Shown here one piece after another: positions 43,026 through 55,062 of a DNA stretch of 64,000 bases. Each line of letters begins with the position of its first letter. Position 1 is the stretch's first letter. Location: the NCBI GenBank assembly GCA_913055655.1, contig CAJXKA010000004.1, positions 284,829 through 348,828 on the forward strand, given 5' to 3'. This DNA comes from an uncultured Oceanospirillales bacterium (GTDB lineage Bacteria > Pseudomonadota > Gammaproteobacteria > Xanthomonadales > SZUA-36). Under the pieces are notes generated by a model. The model saw only the letters and a program-made list of their open reading frames with translations. It did not search any database and was not told the origin of the DNA. Made by a program: the position numbers and the translations under genes.

Positions 43026-44597
43026 TCAAAGTACTGACTCCAACGCTGCGGCGGCGACGGCCGCAAACGGGTGATGCTCGAGCAGGTAGGCGCGGTTGTT
43101 GAACCCTTTCTTCCTGGCGATGGCGAACCAGTGCCCAGCGGCCCCGGCGTCGCCGGCCAGCAGGTAGGCCTCGGCCAGGATCCGGCTGAACATTTCCGTG
43201 GCGCTGGCGGCCTGCAGGACTTCCGGCCCCGGCGCGGATGGAGCGCCACCGGCAAGTACCTCGTCAAACAGGGCGCCGATACCGGCGGCCGGGTGGTTAC
43301 GCTGCGATTCCGGAAACCCGCCAGCAATCTCGCGAGCCTGGTCATCCAGTCCGTTCAGCGCCAGCACCCAAATGTAGAACAGTCGACCGACCGGGTTGCC
43401 GGGGTCCATGTCGAACATGGTCTTGTAGGGGCCAAGGCCCGCGGCAAAATCACCTTCCAGGATCGCCGCCCAGCCGGGCAGGCACTGGCTGAGCGGCGTC
43501 AGCGGGTCGATCGACAACAGGTGGGTGATGATGGGCCTGGCGGCATCAACCCGGCCTGATATCAGCAGGCAGTTGGCCAGCAGCCCAAGCGTGTCGGGGT
43601 CGTTGGGGTTGCCCTCCAGCGAGGTCTCGAGCTCATCGATGGCATCGATGACCCGGCCTTCCAGGTAAGCGACCCAGCCGCGAAGCAGGTGAGTCGCCGG
43701 GCTGCGGTCACCCAGCTGCGCCAGGCGGTCGACGCAGTCGCGGGCGGCCGCCACTGGGCCATCGCCCAGGTCCAGCCCGGCCTCGCGGTACTGCAGGTGG
43801 GTCCGGCCCAGGGCCGCCAGCAGCACCGGGCGATGACCAAGCCGATCGACCGCGGCCTCAAGCTGGGCCACGGCGTCGTCGATGGCATCGCGGCGCCAGC
43901 GCAGCGCCGACTGACGCGAGCGCTGCACACACTGCCAGGCATCGACATCGTTGGCGGGGCTGCGTGACAGCAACCGGTCTTCGCCGGGGCTGAGCCGCAA
44001 CGCAAGGGTCTCGGCGATATGCCGGGCAATCCGTTCCTGCAGGTCGAAGACGTCATCGAGCATGCCGTCGAACTGCTCGGACCACGCCGTGGTTTCACTA
44101 CCCGGCTCCACCAACTGGGCGCTGATCCGCAAACGCTCGCCGGCCAGGCGCACCGTACCTTCCAGCAGGTGGCTGACCCCGAGGCGACGGGCCACGTCAC
44201 GCGCCGGCAGGTCGGTGCCCTTCAACGCCATCGACGATGTCCGGCAGATCACGCGCAGCGCCTTGATCCGGGACAGCCGGGCGATCAGTTCGTCGGTCAG
44301 ACCGTCGGCAATGTAATCCGATGCGGCATCGGCACCGAGGAAGGCGAAGGGCATGACGGCCAGTGACGCCCCGGTGTCCTTCGCGACGGATGGTCGCGCA
44401 GCCGGCCGCGCCTCGTGGCGGGTCCGCCAGTCATCAAGCTGATCGGCATAGGCGTAGACACTGGCCTGGACACGATGCATCTGGCGGTGAACGGGCAGGC
44501 CCTCCTGGTCTTCCCAGCGACGGGCCGTGCGCACGCTGCAGCCCAGGTGTCGGGCAATCGCCTTCCAGGAGCCCAGCCGCTGTCGTTCGTCGCTCAT
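43026..44597 (-). CDS. HTH-FlgO-like-TPR regulator
   Basis: 523 residues from ATG 44597. The N-terminus is an HTH (SWKAIARHLGCSVRTARRWEDQEGLP, about 8-33), then a FlgO-like domain (LAVMPFAFLG, YIADGLTDELIARLS, LLEGTVRLAGER) at 70-190, followed by TPR repeats. It differs from the membrane-anchored relative at 27083-29335 by having a DNA-binding domain in place of membrane helices, so it may be a transcriptional regulator using the same sensor domain. No membrane helices seen. Confidence 0.8.
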   Translation of the reverse strand: MSDERQRLGSWKAIARHLGCSVRTARRWEDQEGLPVHRQMHRVQASVYAYADQLDDWRTRHEARPAARPSVAKDTGASLAVMPFAFLGADAASDYIADGLTDELIARLSRIKALRVICRTSSMALKGTDLPARDVARRLGVSHLLEGTVRLAGERLRISAQLVEPGSETTAWSEQFDGMLDDVFDLQERIARHIAETLALRLSPGEDRLLSRSPANDVDAWQCVQRSRQSALRWRRDAIDDAVAQLEAAVDRLGHRPVLLAALGRTHLQYREAGLDLGDGPVAAARDCVDRLAQLGDRSPATHLLRGWVAYLEGRVIDAIDELETSLEGNPNDPDTLGLLANCLLISGRVDAARPIITHLLSIDPLTPLSQCLPGWAAILEGDFAAGLGPYKTMFDMDPGNPVGRLFYIWVLALNGLDDQAREIAGGFPESQRNHPAAGIGALFDEVLAGGAPSAPGPEVLQAASATEMFSRILAEAYLLAGDAGAAGHWFAIARKKGFNNRAYLLEHHPFAAVAAAALESVL

Positions 44598-44731
44598 GGC
44601 CCCAGTGTAGTGGGACAAAGTCGGCCAAAGCCAGCCATGACGGGCCCTGGCCGCGCCTGTCCATTGCCGGGGCCGGGCTGGAAGTGGAGTCTTGGTCACG
44701 AACCATCACGCCCAAACCAAAGGAGGCCAAC

Positions 44732-45277
44732 ATGTTCATGACCCTGACACGCACACTCACCGTCCTTTTCATCACCGCGCTGGGGGCCGCCCCCGCATCG
44801 GCGGATGCGCCAACGCCCGGGTGGGAGAAAAGCTGCCGTTCGCAGGCATTCAGCTGCGCCGAGGTGAGCGGTACCGGCATTCACTACTTCACGACCGCTA
44901 TCATCCACGGCACGACGCCCACCCCCACCGGCATGATCCAGCGCAGCACCGACATCATCGAACTGCAGGGCGATGTCGAGGGACGCGTGCTCTACCACCC
45001 GGTGTCGGCGTTTGATTTCCAGGCCGGCACCCTGGTCAACACCGGCGACCAGGTCTTTTCCGGCACCGTGCTGGGCGGCGACCCGGTATTGATCTACGAC
45101 GACAGTTTCCGTTTTGACGTGAACCTGTTCAGCGGCGAAACCACCGGCAAGGTGCGGCTGGACCAGCCGCTGGCCGGCGGACAGGTCGAATGCCACCTGG
45201 ATATCGTCGGGACCGGAAGCACCCCCGAAGGCGACGCCATGGTGGATTACTCCGGCGTCTGCCGCATTCGCAACTAG
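44732..45277 (+). CDS. Secreted hypothetical beta-rich protein
   Basis: 181 residues from ATG 44732, with AAGGAGG 6 bp upstream. Signal peptide 1-24 (ASADA). The mature part is beta-rich with four cysteines (CRSQAFSC near the N-terminus; CHLDIVG and CRIRN near the C-terminus), likely two disulfides. No family recognised. The 3' end overlaps the vapC stop by 4 bp in convergent orientation. Confidence 0.75.
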   Translation: MFMTLTRTLTVLFITALGAAPASADAPTPGWEKSCRSQAFSCAEVSGTGIHYFTTAIIHGTTPTPTGMIQRSTDIIELQGDVEGRVLYHPVSAFDFQAGTLVNTGDQVFSGTVLGGDPVLIYDDSFRFDVNLFSGETTGKVRLDQPLAGGQVECHLDIVGTGSTPEGDAMVDYSGVCRIRN

Positions 45278-45636
45278 CTGTAAGCCACGCCCACGTCCGC
45301 CGCCACGTTTTCCAGGCGGCGGTCGTGGGTCCACAACCGTGCCCCGGGCGTGAGCAGCGCCGCGGCCAGCAGGTGCATGTCGACCCAGCCGATACCCCGC
45401 CCCGCGAACTGCCGTCGTTCCACCATATCCATTACCTCGCCGTGGCTGGCCAGGGGCGCCACGGGCAGGTCCGCCAGCGAGGAAAGTATGCGCTTCCGTT
45501 GTGAAAGGTGGCCACAGGCCAGTTCGCCGATCACGAAGGGGTGGGTCAGCACGGCGCAATCATCCAGTTTCTCCACCAGCGCGGGTGAACTGACCCTGAA
45601 GTGACCTACCCAGACCGACGTGTCGACCAGGATCAC
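45274..45636 (-). CDS. vapC: VapC-like PIN-domain toxin
   Basis: 120 residues with four acidic positions of the PIN fold: VDTSVWV (D5), GELACG (E38), IGWVDMHLLAAALL (about D85) and WTHDRRLENVA (D104). A ribonuclease in known VapBC systems. Its start overlaps the vapB stop by 4 bp. Confidence 0.87.
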   Translation of the reverse strand: MILVDTSVWVGHFRVSSPALVEKLDDCAVLTHPFVIGELACGHLSQRKRILSSLADLPVAPLASHGEVMDMVERRQFAGRGIGWVDMHLLAAALLTPGARLWTHDRRLENVAADVGVAYS

Positions 45637-45824
45637 CCGGGGCGTCGCCGCGGTATGGGTTCCAGACGGGGTTCGCTTCCCCCCAGTGCCGCCAGGCGGC
45701 GGGCGCTTTCGCGCTCAATCAGGGCGGCCAGGCCAGCCTTCAGCAGTGTCGCGCGCTCCTCAATACCCGTCAGTTCCTGCGCGCGCGCCAGCAAGTCATC
45801 ATCAATATTCACGGTGGTACGCAT
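45633..45824 (-). CDS. vapB: VapB-like antitoxin
   Basis: 63 residues from ATG 45824. MRTTVNIDDDLLARAQELTG followed by ERATLLKAGLAALIE is a ribbon-helix-helix antitoxin of the type II family (VapB/DUF2191-like). Ends in an Arg-rich tail. Overlaps vapC by 4 bp. An upstream in-frame ATG (45908) is rejected because homology starts at the RTTVNID strand. Confidence 0.85.
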   Translation of the reverse strand: MRTTVNIDDDLLARAQELTGIEERATLLKAGLAALIERESARRLAALGGSEPRLEPIPRRRPG

Positions 45825-46008
45825 CCGGTGATCACCAGGGTTCAGCCACGTTACATCAATATTAGCACCATATGATGCCGCAGAATGCCCCATGGCAGCG
45901 TAGGACATTTACGCAATCGCCGCGGCAGTGCGATTTGCCGGCCACACAGATGTGATACATTGCCGCCGGCTCATAAAAACCAACCGTATTAGAGGGAGTT
46001 CCACACAC

Positions 46009-48177
<2,169 letters not shown>

Positions 48178-48212
48178 TTTGAGTCATTCAAGCCGCGTAG
48201 CGGCGTCAATTG

Positions 48213-48239
48213 AAAAACCCCGCCCCGGCGGGGTTTTTT
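48213..48239 (+). terminator. Rho-independent terminator after hppA
   Basis: A 12-bp stem (AAAAACCCCGCC / GGCGGGGTTTTT) with a 2-nt loop is followed by T residues; the A tract also makes it usable on the other strand. Confidence 0.9.
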
Positions 48240-48263
48240 CTTGCAACGGTTATGCTTGCCGGC

Positions 48264-49136
48264 ATGACGCCTGATTTCATCTGCATCGGCGCCCAGAAGG
48301 CGGGCACCACCTGGCTGTACCGCCAGCTGCGCGCGCACCCGGACGCCTGGTTACCACCGGTCAAGGAGTTGCATTACTTTGATCGCGATGCACATGCGAA
48401 ACGTCATGGCCTGCTCGACCGCCTGGCCGAAGCAGGCACGCGGCATGCGTTCGCGGAGTGGCTGAACACGCTCTACCGCCATCGGCAGCCCGGCGACCTG
48501 GCCTGGGGCCGGCGCTATTTCACCGGTCGCCGCGACGACGATTGGTACGGCCGCCTGTTTGCGGGCGGTGCCGGCCGGCTGACCGGCGAGTTCACGCCGG
48601 CCTATTCCGCGATGACCGCCGCGGGTGTCCGGCACGTTGCCCGGGTGGCGCCAGGCGCGCGGATCATTTTCCTGCTTCGAAACCCGGTGGACCGCGCCTG
48701 GTCGCACGCCGTCATGAACCTCTGCCGGTTTACCGGCCGCAGCGTGGACGAGGTGGATGACGCCGAGTTCCTGGCGCATTTCGACAGCCCGGGCAGCCGT
48801 CTGCGGGGGGACTACCTGGGGGCGCTGGCGCGCTGGGAGGGCAACATGTCACCGGACCGGATACGGGTGCTTTTCTTCGATGAAATGGTGGACCGGCCGG
48901 AAGCCCTGCTCGACAAGGTATTCAACTTTCTCGGGCTGGACACTTATCCGCGCTACATTCAGGACGCGACCCTGCGTACCGGCGTCAACCCGGGTGGTTA
49001 TTGCTCAATGCCTGGTCGCATTGAACACCACTTGTCTTCACAGTACTTCGAAGCCATGAAGGCGATGGCAGATCGGCTTGGTGGACCGGCACTCGAATGG
49101 TTGCAGCGGGCGGAGGCCACACTTGATGAGCGGTAG
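48264..49136 (+). CDS. Sulfotransferase domain protein
   Basis: 290 residues from ATG 48264; the in-frame upstream ATG at 48210 lies inside the hppA terminator and is rejected. IGAQKAGTTWLYRQL (5'-phosphosulfate loop) near residue 6 and ARIIFLLRNPVDRAWSHAVM (3'-phosphate-binding) about residue 130 are the two PAPS-binding motifs. A cytoplasmic PAPS-dependent sulfotransferase, possibly acting on a lipid or polysaccharide; no substrate evidence. Confidence 0.87.
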   Translation: MTPDFICIGAQKAGTTWLYRQLRAHPDAWLPPVKELHYFDRDAHAKRHGLLDRLAEAGTRHAFAEWLNTLYRHRQPGDLAWGRRYFTGRRDDDWYGRLFAGGAGRLTGEFTPAYSAMTAAGVRHVARVAPGARIIFLLRNPVDRAWSHAVMNLCRFTGRSVDEVDDAEFLAHFDSPGSRLRGDYLGALARWEGNMSPDRIRVLFFDEMVDRPEALLDKVFNFLGLDTYPRYIQDATLRTGVNPGGYCSMPGRIEHHLSSQYFEAMKAMADRLGGPALEWLQRAEATLDER

Positions 49137-49296
49137 CGGCCTGGGTGGGCTCCGCCGTGAAGTTAAAGCGACGCACAGCCTTTCATGCTGAAACTCGTTT
49201 GCCTATGATTGATGCTGTATGGCATCGCCCGTCCGGGTTAACGCCGGGCCTCCCGGAATCACCGTGATCACCACGGCAACCAGAAGACCAGAACTT

Positions 49297-52200
49297 ATGA
49301 AGCCAATCCGCATGCTCCGTCACGCCGTCCTCGTCAGTTTTTTGATGACAGGCTCGACTTTCGCAGACGATACCCTGGACCAGATTCTCGCTGATATCGG
49401 TGAGCTCGAAAGCAACCGTGACCCCAAGTGTTATGCCACGGCGTCCAGGCTTGAAGACTTTATGTATGGAACGCCGTTGTCAGATGAAGCGCGCTTTCGC
49501 AAGAACGACCTCCAGAAGCGACTCGCTGCAGCGATATGGCGCTCGGCGGCCACCCAGGCCGGGTTGATCGACGCCACGGCGGTTGAGCAGGCATTCGATG
49601 CGATTATCTCGTTTGAAACCATTGGCGATGGCACCCACCAGCTGGAATTCCCGAGTGGCGCAACGCTTGAGATCAGCCCGACCGACTTCCGTCACTACGG
49701 CACAGTCGCCTATTCCCTGCGTGCGATTCTGGGCGCCCAGCAGGATGCAATGATGAATGCTGACGCGGCACCGCTGACGCCGCTGGATGAAAACGCACTG
49801 GCACTTTTCAAGGACCGACTCGACCTGACGGCCCTGGCGCTGCTCAAGGAAGCAGACGCCTATGCACGCGCAAATGACCAGTACGAAATCGACCTGCAGG
49901 GCCTGGACAGGGCCTGGCTGGCACTTTACCGCGCCGCGCCAGAACCTACGGCGGTTACCGCGGGGCCCGCGACGACCAGCGACCAGCCGCCTACGCTGTT
50001 GATGGAGATCATTGAAGAAAAGGTCGCGGCATACGAGCGCTATAACGAAATTTCCAATCCGCTGTTCATGCGCAATATGCAAGTCTATTTCGCGAGGCTG
50101 AGTTGGCCGGCAGATGAAGGCGATGCCGATGATTTTCGTCGAGCGTTCATCAACGCCCTGATCGGCTACGCGGCGGATCTTTATAATGGTGTCGTTGATG
50201 TGGCGCTTGCCAACAACGACCCCCTCGTTCGTGAAGCGTACATTCACCGATTCACCGAACACTACACGCCGTTCCGGGTGAACGAGTACGAAGACATCGT
50301 CTATTTCCCAAACCTCCGGGATGGCCGGGTTCCCATCGTCGCCTACGACCTGGATGCATTCAGGGACAGCGGTATTCACTGGCTTTATCTCGGACAGGCG
50401 ATCAATAGCAGTGAAGTGACTGCATACCTGGAGGTTGACCCGTTCGCAGCGGAGCTGCTGGCTGAGAATGTTGCGCAGTTCGGTGTCCTGATGCTTCGCG
50501 AAGCAGGCCTCGAGGGCCGACGTCGGGGTGAGGAGCGATTGTCACTGGCACTGCTCGAGGCCGGCATGGCCAATATCCAGGCCAAGGTAACGGCCACGCT
50601 GGCGGGTGAAGCACTACCGGCGACCCCGGCCGCGGAAATCCGTTCGGCGGGTGGTCTCGCAGAGGACCGAAGCGAATCAGGTCCAACGTGGTTTACCGAC
50701 GTCACGACCGAGGCCGGCATCGACTACATGCACCGTTCATCGGACTGGCTGAGCCGGAAGATGCGCAGCTACCTGCAACGTGACGAGACCACCGGCATTA
50801 TCACCATTCCCCCGGCGTTCGGGGGCTCGGGCGTGGCCGCCGGTGACATCGACAACGATGGAGATGCCGACATCCTGATCCTGGGCGGCCTGGGGAACCG
50901 GCTCTACCGCAACGAGGGCGACGGCACCTTCCTAGATGTCACCTCCGAAGCGGGCCTGACCTACCTGCGCGCGGAAGACCGGCACCCAGGTGAAGCACGC
51001 CAGCCACTGATCGCGGACCTGGACAACGACGGTTGGCAGGATGTCGTGGTGACTTATGTCGACGATGATCACCGCGTGTGGCGCAACCGGGGCGATGGGA
51101 CATTTGAAGACGTCACCGATCGCGCCGGCCTCGGCGGCAAGGGCCTGGTGGGTGGGCCGGCGACAGTGTTCGATTACGACAACGATGGCCTTCTGGATAT
51201 CTACGTGCAGTACTTCGGCAATTACCTGAAAGGCGTCCTGCCAACGCTGGCCCGGCACAATGAGAACGGTCTGCCAGACAAGCTGTTCCGAAACATGGGC
51301 GAACTCCGGTTCAAAGAAGTGGATGCGGGCGTGGGCGATACCGGTTGGGGCCAGGCCACATCGCACACGGATTTCGACGGAGATGGCTGGCAGGACCTGA
51401 TCTCGGGCAACGATTTCGGCACCAACACGTACTACCGCAATACCGGCGATGGCCGGTTCGAGGATGTCACAGAACAGCTCGGCACCGGCAAGCCTTCATA
51501 CACGATGAACATCGGCCTGGCAGACCTGAACACCGACCAGGTGCCTGATATCTATATTTCCAACATCGTCACCATGAACAAGGATGAAAAGTATGTCCTT
51601 CCGAACGAGGACATGCAGATGAAATTCAACCTCGAAAAACTCGCACACCTGCGCGTCGTCGAGGCCAATGACCTGTTCATATCGAACCGCCAGGACGGGG
51701 GGCTGCCGCGATACGAGCTCAGTCGTGAGCTGGTTGGCCGGGGATACAACTCAACGGGCTGGTCATGGGGTGCAAGTTTCTTCGACGCCGACCTGGACGG
51801 TGACGACGATCTCTACGTCCTGAATGGCATGAACGAATTCAACGTCTACAGTTCCAAGAATGCGTACGCCAATCCGTCCGAGCCGGGAAAGCTTGACCGC
51901 CTGATGCCGGTCGATACGAAGGAAAGTAACGTCTTCTTTGTCAACAGCGAGGGCAAGCTACAAAACGTGTCTCGAAAAAGCGGGCTGGACCTGCTCGGTA
52001 ATTCGCGTGCCGCGGCGTACCTGGATTATGACGGTGACGGCGACCTGGACATGATCCTGAACAACTATCACGAAGGCGCCGTGTTCTACCGCAACAACGC
52101 CGAGCAGCTTGGCGGCCACTGGATCAAGCTGCGCCTGGTCGGCGATCCGGACCAGGGGGTCAACCGCGACGCCATCGGCACCCGCGTCGTCTTCACGACA

Positions 52201-52416
52201 GGCGACGCACCGCCGGTTTGGCGGGAGATTCACGGCAGCGAGGGTTACATGACCGTTCATGAACGCACCATTCATGCCGGCCTCGGAAATGCCCAGGCGG
52301 TTGACGCCACCATCACATGGCCCAATGGCCACCAGCAGGTGCTTCGTGACCTGGCCGTCAACCGCGTCCACGAGCTCACAATGGGGGAATCGGCAGCAGA
52401 TGACGTGGCGCCCTGA
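49297..52416 (+). CDS. FG-GAP/VCBS repeat protein with ASPIC/UnbV C-terminal domain
   Basis: 1039 residues from ATG 49297. Signal peptide 1-24 (GSTFADD). The first 450 residues are helical and unassigned. From about 480 on there are FG-GAP/VCBS repeats with calcium-binding loops (DIDNDGDADILIL, DLDNDGWQDVVV, DYDNDGLLDIYV, DFDGDGWQDLIS, DADLDGDDDLYV, DYDGDGDLDMIL). The C-terminus has GTRVVF...HGSEGYMTVHERTIHAGLG, the ASPIC/UnbV domain. Extracellular or periplasmic beta-propeller. Its stop overlaps the DUF255 gene start by 17 bp, so the two are co-translated and possibly work together. Confidence 0.88.
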   Translation: MKPIRMLRHAVLVSFLMTGSTFADDTLDQILADIGELESNRDPKCYATASRLEDFMYGTPLSDEARFRKNDLQKRLAAAIWRSAATQAGLIDATAVEQAFDAIISFETIGDGTHQLEFPSGATLEISPTDFRHYGTVAYSLRAILGAQQDAMMNADAAPLTPLDENALALFKDRLDLTALALLKEADAYARANDQYEIDLQGLDRAWLALYRAAPEPTAVTAGPATTSDQPPTLLMEIIEEKVAAYERYNEISNPLFMRNMQVYFARLSWPADEGDADDFRRAFINALIGYAADLYNGVVDVALANNDPLVREAYIHRFTEHYTPFRVNEYEDIVYFPNLRDGRVPIVAYDLDAFRDSGIHWLYLGQAINSSEVTAYLEVDPFAAELLAENVAQFGVLMLREAGLEGRRRGEERLSLALLEAGMANIQAKVTATLAGEALPATPAAEIRSAGGLAEDRSESGPTWFTDVTTEAGIDYMHRSSDWLSRKMRSYLQRDETTGIITIPPAFGGSGVAAGDIDNDGDADILILGGLGNRLYRNEGDGTFLDVTSEAGLTYLRAEDRHPGEARQPLIADLDNDGWQDVVVTYVDDDHRVWRNRGDGTFEDVTDRAGLGGKGLVGGPATVFDYDNDGLLDIYVQYFGNYLKGVLPTLARHNENGLPDKLFRNMGELRFKEVDAGVGDTGWGQATSHTDFDGDGWQDLISGNDFGTNTYYRNTGDGRFEDVTEQLGTGKPSYTMNIGLADLNTDQVPDIYISNIVTMNKDEKYVLPNEDMQMKFNLEKLAHLRVVEANDLFISNRQDGGLPRYELSRELVGRGYNSTGWSWGASFFDADLDGDDDLYVLNGMNEFNVYSSKNAYANPSEPGKLDRLMPVDTKESNVFFVNSEGKLQNVSRKSGLDLLGNSRAAAYLDYDGDGDLDMILNNYHEGAVFYRNNAEQLGGHWIKLRLVGDPDQGVNRDAIGTRVVFTTGDAPPVWREIHGSEGYMTVHERTIHAGLGNAQAVDATITWPNGHQQVLRDLAVNRVHELTMGESAADDVAP

Positions 52417-54499
52417 CGCCGGACTCTGGCTGGCGCTCGCGCTGGCGGCGGCCGCGCCAGTTCATGCTGACGCGTTGACGGAATCCGGTTCGTCGTACCT
52501 GGCGCAACATGCCGACAACCCCATCAACTGGCGACCATGGACACCCTCGGCCCTGGAACACGCGGTCGCCAATGACCAACTGGTCTTTCTTTCCATCGGC
52601 TATGCCAGTTGCCACTGGTGCCACGTCATGGAGCGGGAGAGCTTCATGGACCCTGCGGTCGCCGATGCGCTGAGCAGGAACTACGTCGCCATCAAGGTTG
52701 ATCGCGAACAACGGCCCGATATCGACGCCTGGTACTCGCGCGTGGCAGAGGCCGCAGTGGGTGAAGCGGGCTGGCCCGTCACCGCCATTTTGCTACCGGA
52801 CCTGACCCCGGTGTTCGCAGCACATTATCTTGAACGCGAAGCCCTGCTCACCACGCTTGAGCGCCTGGCGGTCAGCTGGAATAACAACCGCGATCACCTG
52901 CACCAACGCGGGCGGCTGATGGCCGCAGTGCTCGATGAAGGTGGCGGCCAACATGAATCGGCCCAACTGGACGATACAAAACAGGCGCTCGACCGGCTGG
53001 CCGATTCCGCTGAGCAACAACTCCTACAGATGGCTGATACGGCACATGGCGGATTCGGCGTCGCCCAGAAGTTCCCGGACGAAATGCGCCTTCGATTCCT
53101 CCTGGATCATTACCGTGTTTCGCGAGACCCGGCGTTACGTCAAACGCTGACACGGCTGCTTGACGCCCAGGTATCCAGCGGGCTGACGGATGCCGTGTTC
53201 GGCGGCGTGTTCCGCTACACCGTCGATCCCGAAATGACGCGACCGCATTTCGAGAAAATGCTTTACAACCAAGCGCTTTCGGCCAGCCTGTATTTCGAGG
53301 CTGGCCGCTGGCTGGACCGGCCCGACTATGTTCGTTTTGCCCGCGACATCATCGCATTCACCCGGTCCACGCTACGCCTTCCCGATGGCCGGTACGGTAC
53401 CGCCGTCGACGCGGAACACGACGGCGTGGAAGGCGGCTACTACACCTGGGACCCAGTGTCCTTACCGCCAACGCCGGAGGGGGTCCGGGCAGTGCCGGCG
53501 GGTCACGGCATTTTCCTGGCCGGTATGGCACGGGGCCCTGGCACCGATGAGTGGCGGTCTACGCTCGCGCAACGGCGTGAAGGACCTCCGCGGGTGATCT
53601 CAAATCCGGTCACCGCATGGAACGCGCTCTGGCTGGTCAGCCTTGTTGACGCCGGCGAGACGCGCGATGCGATCGCACTGGGCGAAACCCTGTGGCGAAC
53701 AGCGTGGACGAAGAACGGCCTGGTTCGTTTCGGCACACAACCGGGTTTCCTGGACGACTATGCGTATCTCGCCGCTGCCTATCGTCGCCTGTACCTGGTG
53801 ACGACCGATACAAGATGGCGGCACCGCGCCGACCAGCTCGACCACGCCATCTTTGCGCGCTTCATCTCGGCAAACGGCCTTCGCTTCAGCCCCGTGGCCA
53901 GCGATGTCCCGGATACGGTTGACCCGGCACGAGACGCTGAGACGCCAGCGCCGCTGCCTTTCGTTGTTGAAAGCTTCCGCGCCCAAGCCGGTCAGCCGGA
54001 TCTCGCAGATGCGATCCCGATACTACTCACCGCAGCCATCAACAGTGCCACCAGGATGCCCGCGTACTACACGGGCCTGGCAAGACTTGCCCTCTCGCCC
54101 CCAACGTCCAGGCGAACAGTGGCCAATTCGCGGGGTACCCTGGCGTTATCACCCACGGACCCGACCGCGACAAAAACGCGCGCCTGGCACCTGGAGGTTG
54201 CGCTTGAACCCGGCTGGCACATCAATGCGTCAATGGTCAACGAAGCGCACCTGATTCCGACCCGCATAGTGTCTTCCTCCCCTTCAGTCACCGCGACGTT
54301 TCCACCCGGTCGTGCACTGAACACCCGGTTTTCCGAAATTCCGCTAAACGTCTACAGCGAGCGAGTCACCATTCCGCTGACCAGCAAACCGGCGACCAAT
54401 ACCCTGGCTTTGACCATTCGCATCCAGGCCTGCAACGACCGGGTCTGTCTCGCACCCGAACTCGTCGCGCTGGACTCGACGACTGCGGCACCGCCATAA
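52400..54499 (+). CDS. DUF255 thioredoxin-fold protein fused to DsbD-alpha-like domain
   Basis: 699 residues from ATG 52400, GGGGGA upstream. Signal peptide 1-23 (VHADA). DUF255 (SPATA20-like) thioredoxin domain with YASCHWCHVME (CxxC) and DREQRPDID, followed by a six-hairpin-like helical domain (to about 560). The C-terminal 130 residues resemble the DsbD N-terminal alpha domain (LEVALEPGWHIN ... QACNDRVCLAPE with two Cys). Most DUF255 proteins lack this tail and a signal, so this version is likely periplasmic and redox-active. Coupled to the FG-GAP gene. Confidence 0.83.
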   Translation: MTWRPDAGLWLALALAAAAPVHADALTESGSSYLAQHADNPINWRPWTPSALEHAVANDQLVFLSIGYASCHWCHVMERESFMDPAVADALSRNYVAIKVDREQRPDIDAWYSRVAEAAVGEAGWPVTAILLPDLTPVFAAHYLEREALLTTLERLAVSWNNNRDHLHQRGRLMAAVLDEGGGQHESAQLDDTKQALDRLADSAEQQLLQMADTAHGGFGVAQKFPDEMRLRFLLDHYRVSRDPALRQTLTRLLDAQVSSGLTDAVFGGVFRYTVDPEMTRPHFEKMLYNQALSASLYFEAGRWLDRPDYVRFARDIIAFTRSTLRLPDGRYGTAVDAEHDGVEGGYYTWDPVSLPPTPEGVRAVPAGHGIFLAGMARGPGTDEWRSTLAQRREGPPRVISNPVTAWNALWLVSLVDAGETRDAIALGETLWRTAWTKNGLVRFGTQPGFLDDYAYLAAAYRRLYLVTTDTRWRHRADQLDHAIFARFISANGLRFSPVASDVPDTVDPARDAETPAPLPFVVESFRAQAGQPDLADAIPILLTAAINSATRMPAYYTGLARLALSPPTSRRTVANSRGTLALSPTDPTATKTRAWHLEVALEPGWHINASMVNEAHLIPTRIVSSSPSVTATFPPGRALNTRFSEIPLNVYSERVTIPLTSKPATNTLALTIRIQACNDRVCLAPELVALDSTTAAPP

Positions 54500-54533
54500 G
54501 CGGCGCATCGTTGGTCGTTGGCCGGTTGATCAG

Positions 54534-54570
54534 AAACGGTCAAGGAGACCGTTTGCTATAGTAATAGCAA
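54534..54570. promoter_or_regulatory. Two adjoining inverted repeats upstream of 54619 gene
   Basis: AAACGGTC/GACCGTTT (54534-54541 and 54547-54554, 5-nt loop) is directly followed by TTGCTAT/ATAGCAA (54553-54559 and 54564-54570, 4-nt spacer). No T tract follows, so they look like operators or an mRNA structure, not a terminator. Confidence 0.5.
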
Positions 54571-54618
54571 ATGAAATGAATCAAACTTGATTTACATCAC
54601 TTCCAAGAAGGGGGAAGC

Positions 54619-55062
54619 ATGAAGAGCTTACTTGTCCTTGCACTGCTGGGGTTGTTCGCCAGTTCAGCCAGCGCCGAAGCGCCTCTGGAGAATTTCGAGA
54701 TACTGTCCACCAGCACGCCGCAGGGTTTGGCGCTTTATTCAGGGCGTGAAGACGTCGGCATGGCCCTGACGTTGATCGCACCGGATGAGTCACGGGTCAT
54801 GTCCACTTATAAGGCACACGAGACGATCTACATTGATGTCGGCAATGGCGCCATGCCCGACGGGCTGTATTCCTTCGAGATTAGGCCGGTGCTGCAGATT
54901 CAAAGGGAACCCGGAAGCATCCCGGACAACCTGCGAGGCCTCGTCGATGATGGCGCACCGCGCATTGACCCGTACTTCGGCAGCTTCCGCATCGTTGGCG
55001 GCAAGCTCGTCGACAGCATGGACACGGAACTAACCGGAACCGTCAAAGAGGTGACGAAATGA
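54619..55062 (+). CDS. Secreted hypothetical protein, co-translated with S74 protein
   Basis: 147 residues, signal peptide 1-19 (SASAEA), AAGGGGGAA upstream. A beta-rich protein with a segment rich in acidic residues; no family recognised. Its stop overlaps the start of the S74-domain gene as ATGA, so the products are probably partners. Confidence 0.75.
   Translation: MKSLLVLALLGLFASSASAEAPLENFEILSTSTPQGLALYSGREDVGMALTLIAPDESRVMSTYKAHETIYIDVGNGAMPDGLYSFEIRPVLQIQREPGSIPDNLRGLVDDGAPRIDPYFGSFRIVGGKLVDSMDTELTGTVKEVTK

Noticed and set aside
42206..43345. Minus-strand open frame of 379 codons
   Set aside because: It lies across the acyltransferase and HTH-TPR genes in another frame, is rich in Arg/Gly/Ala/His, and has no motif.
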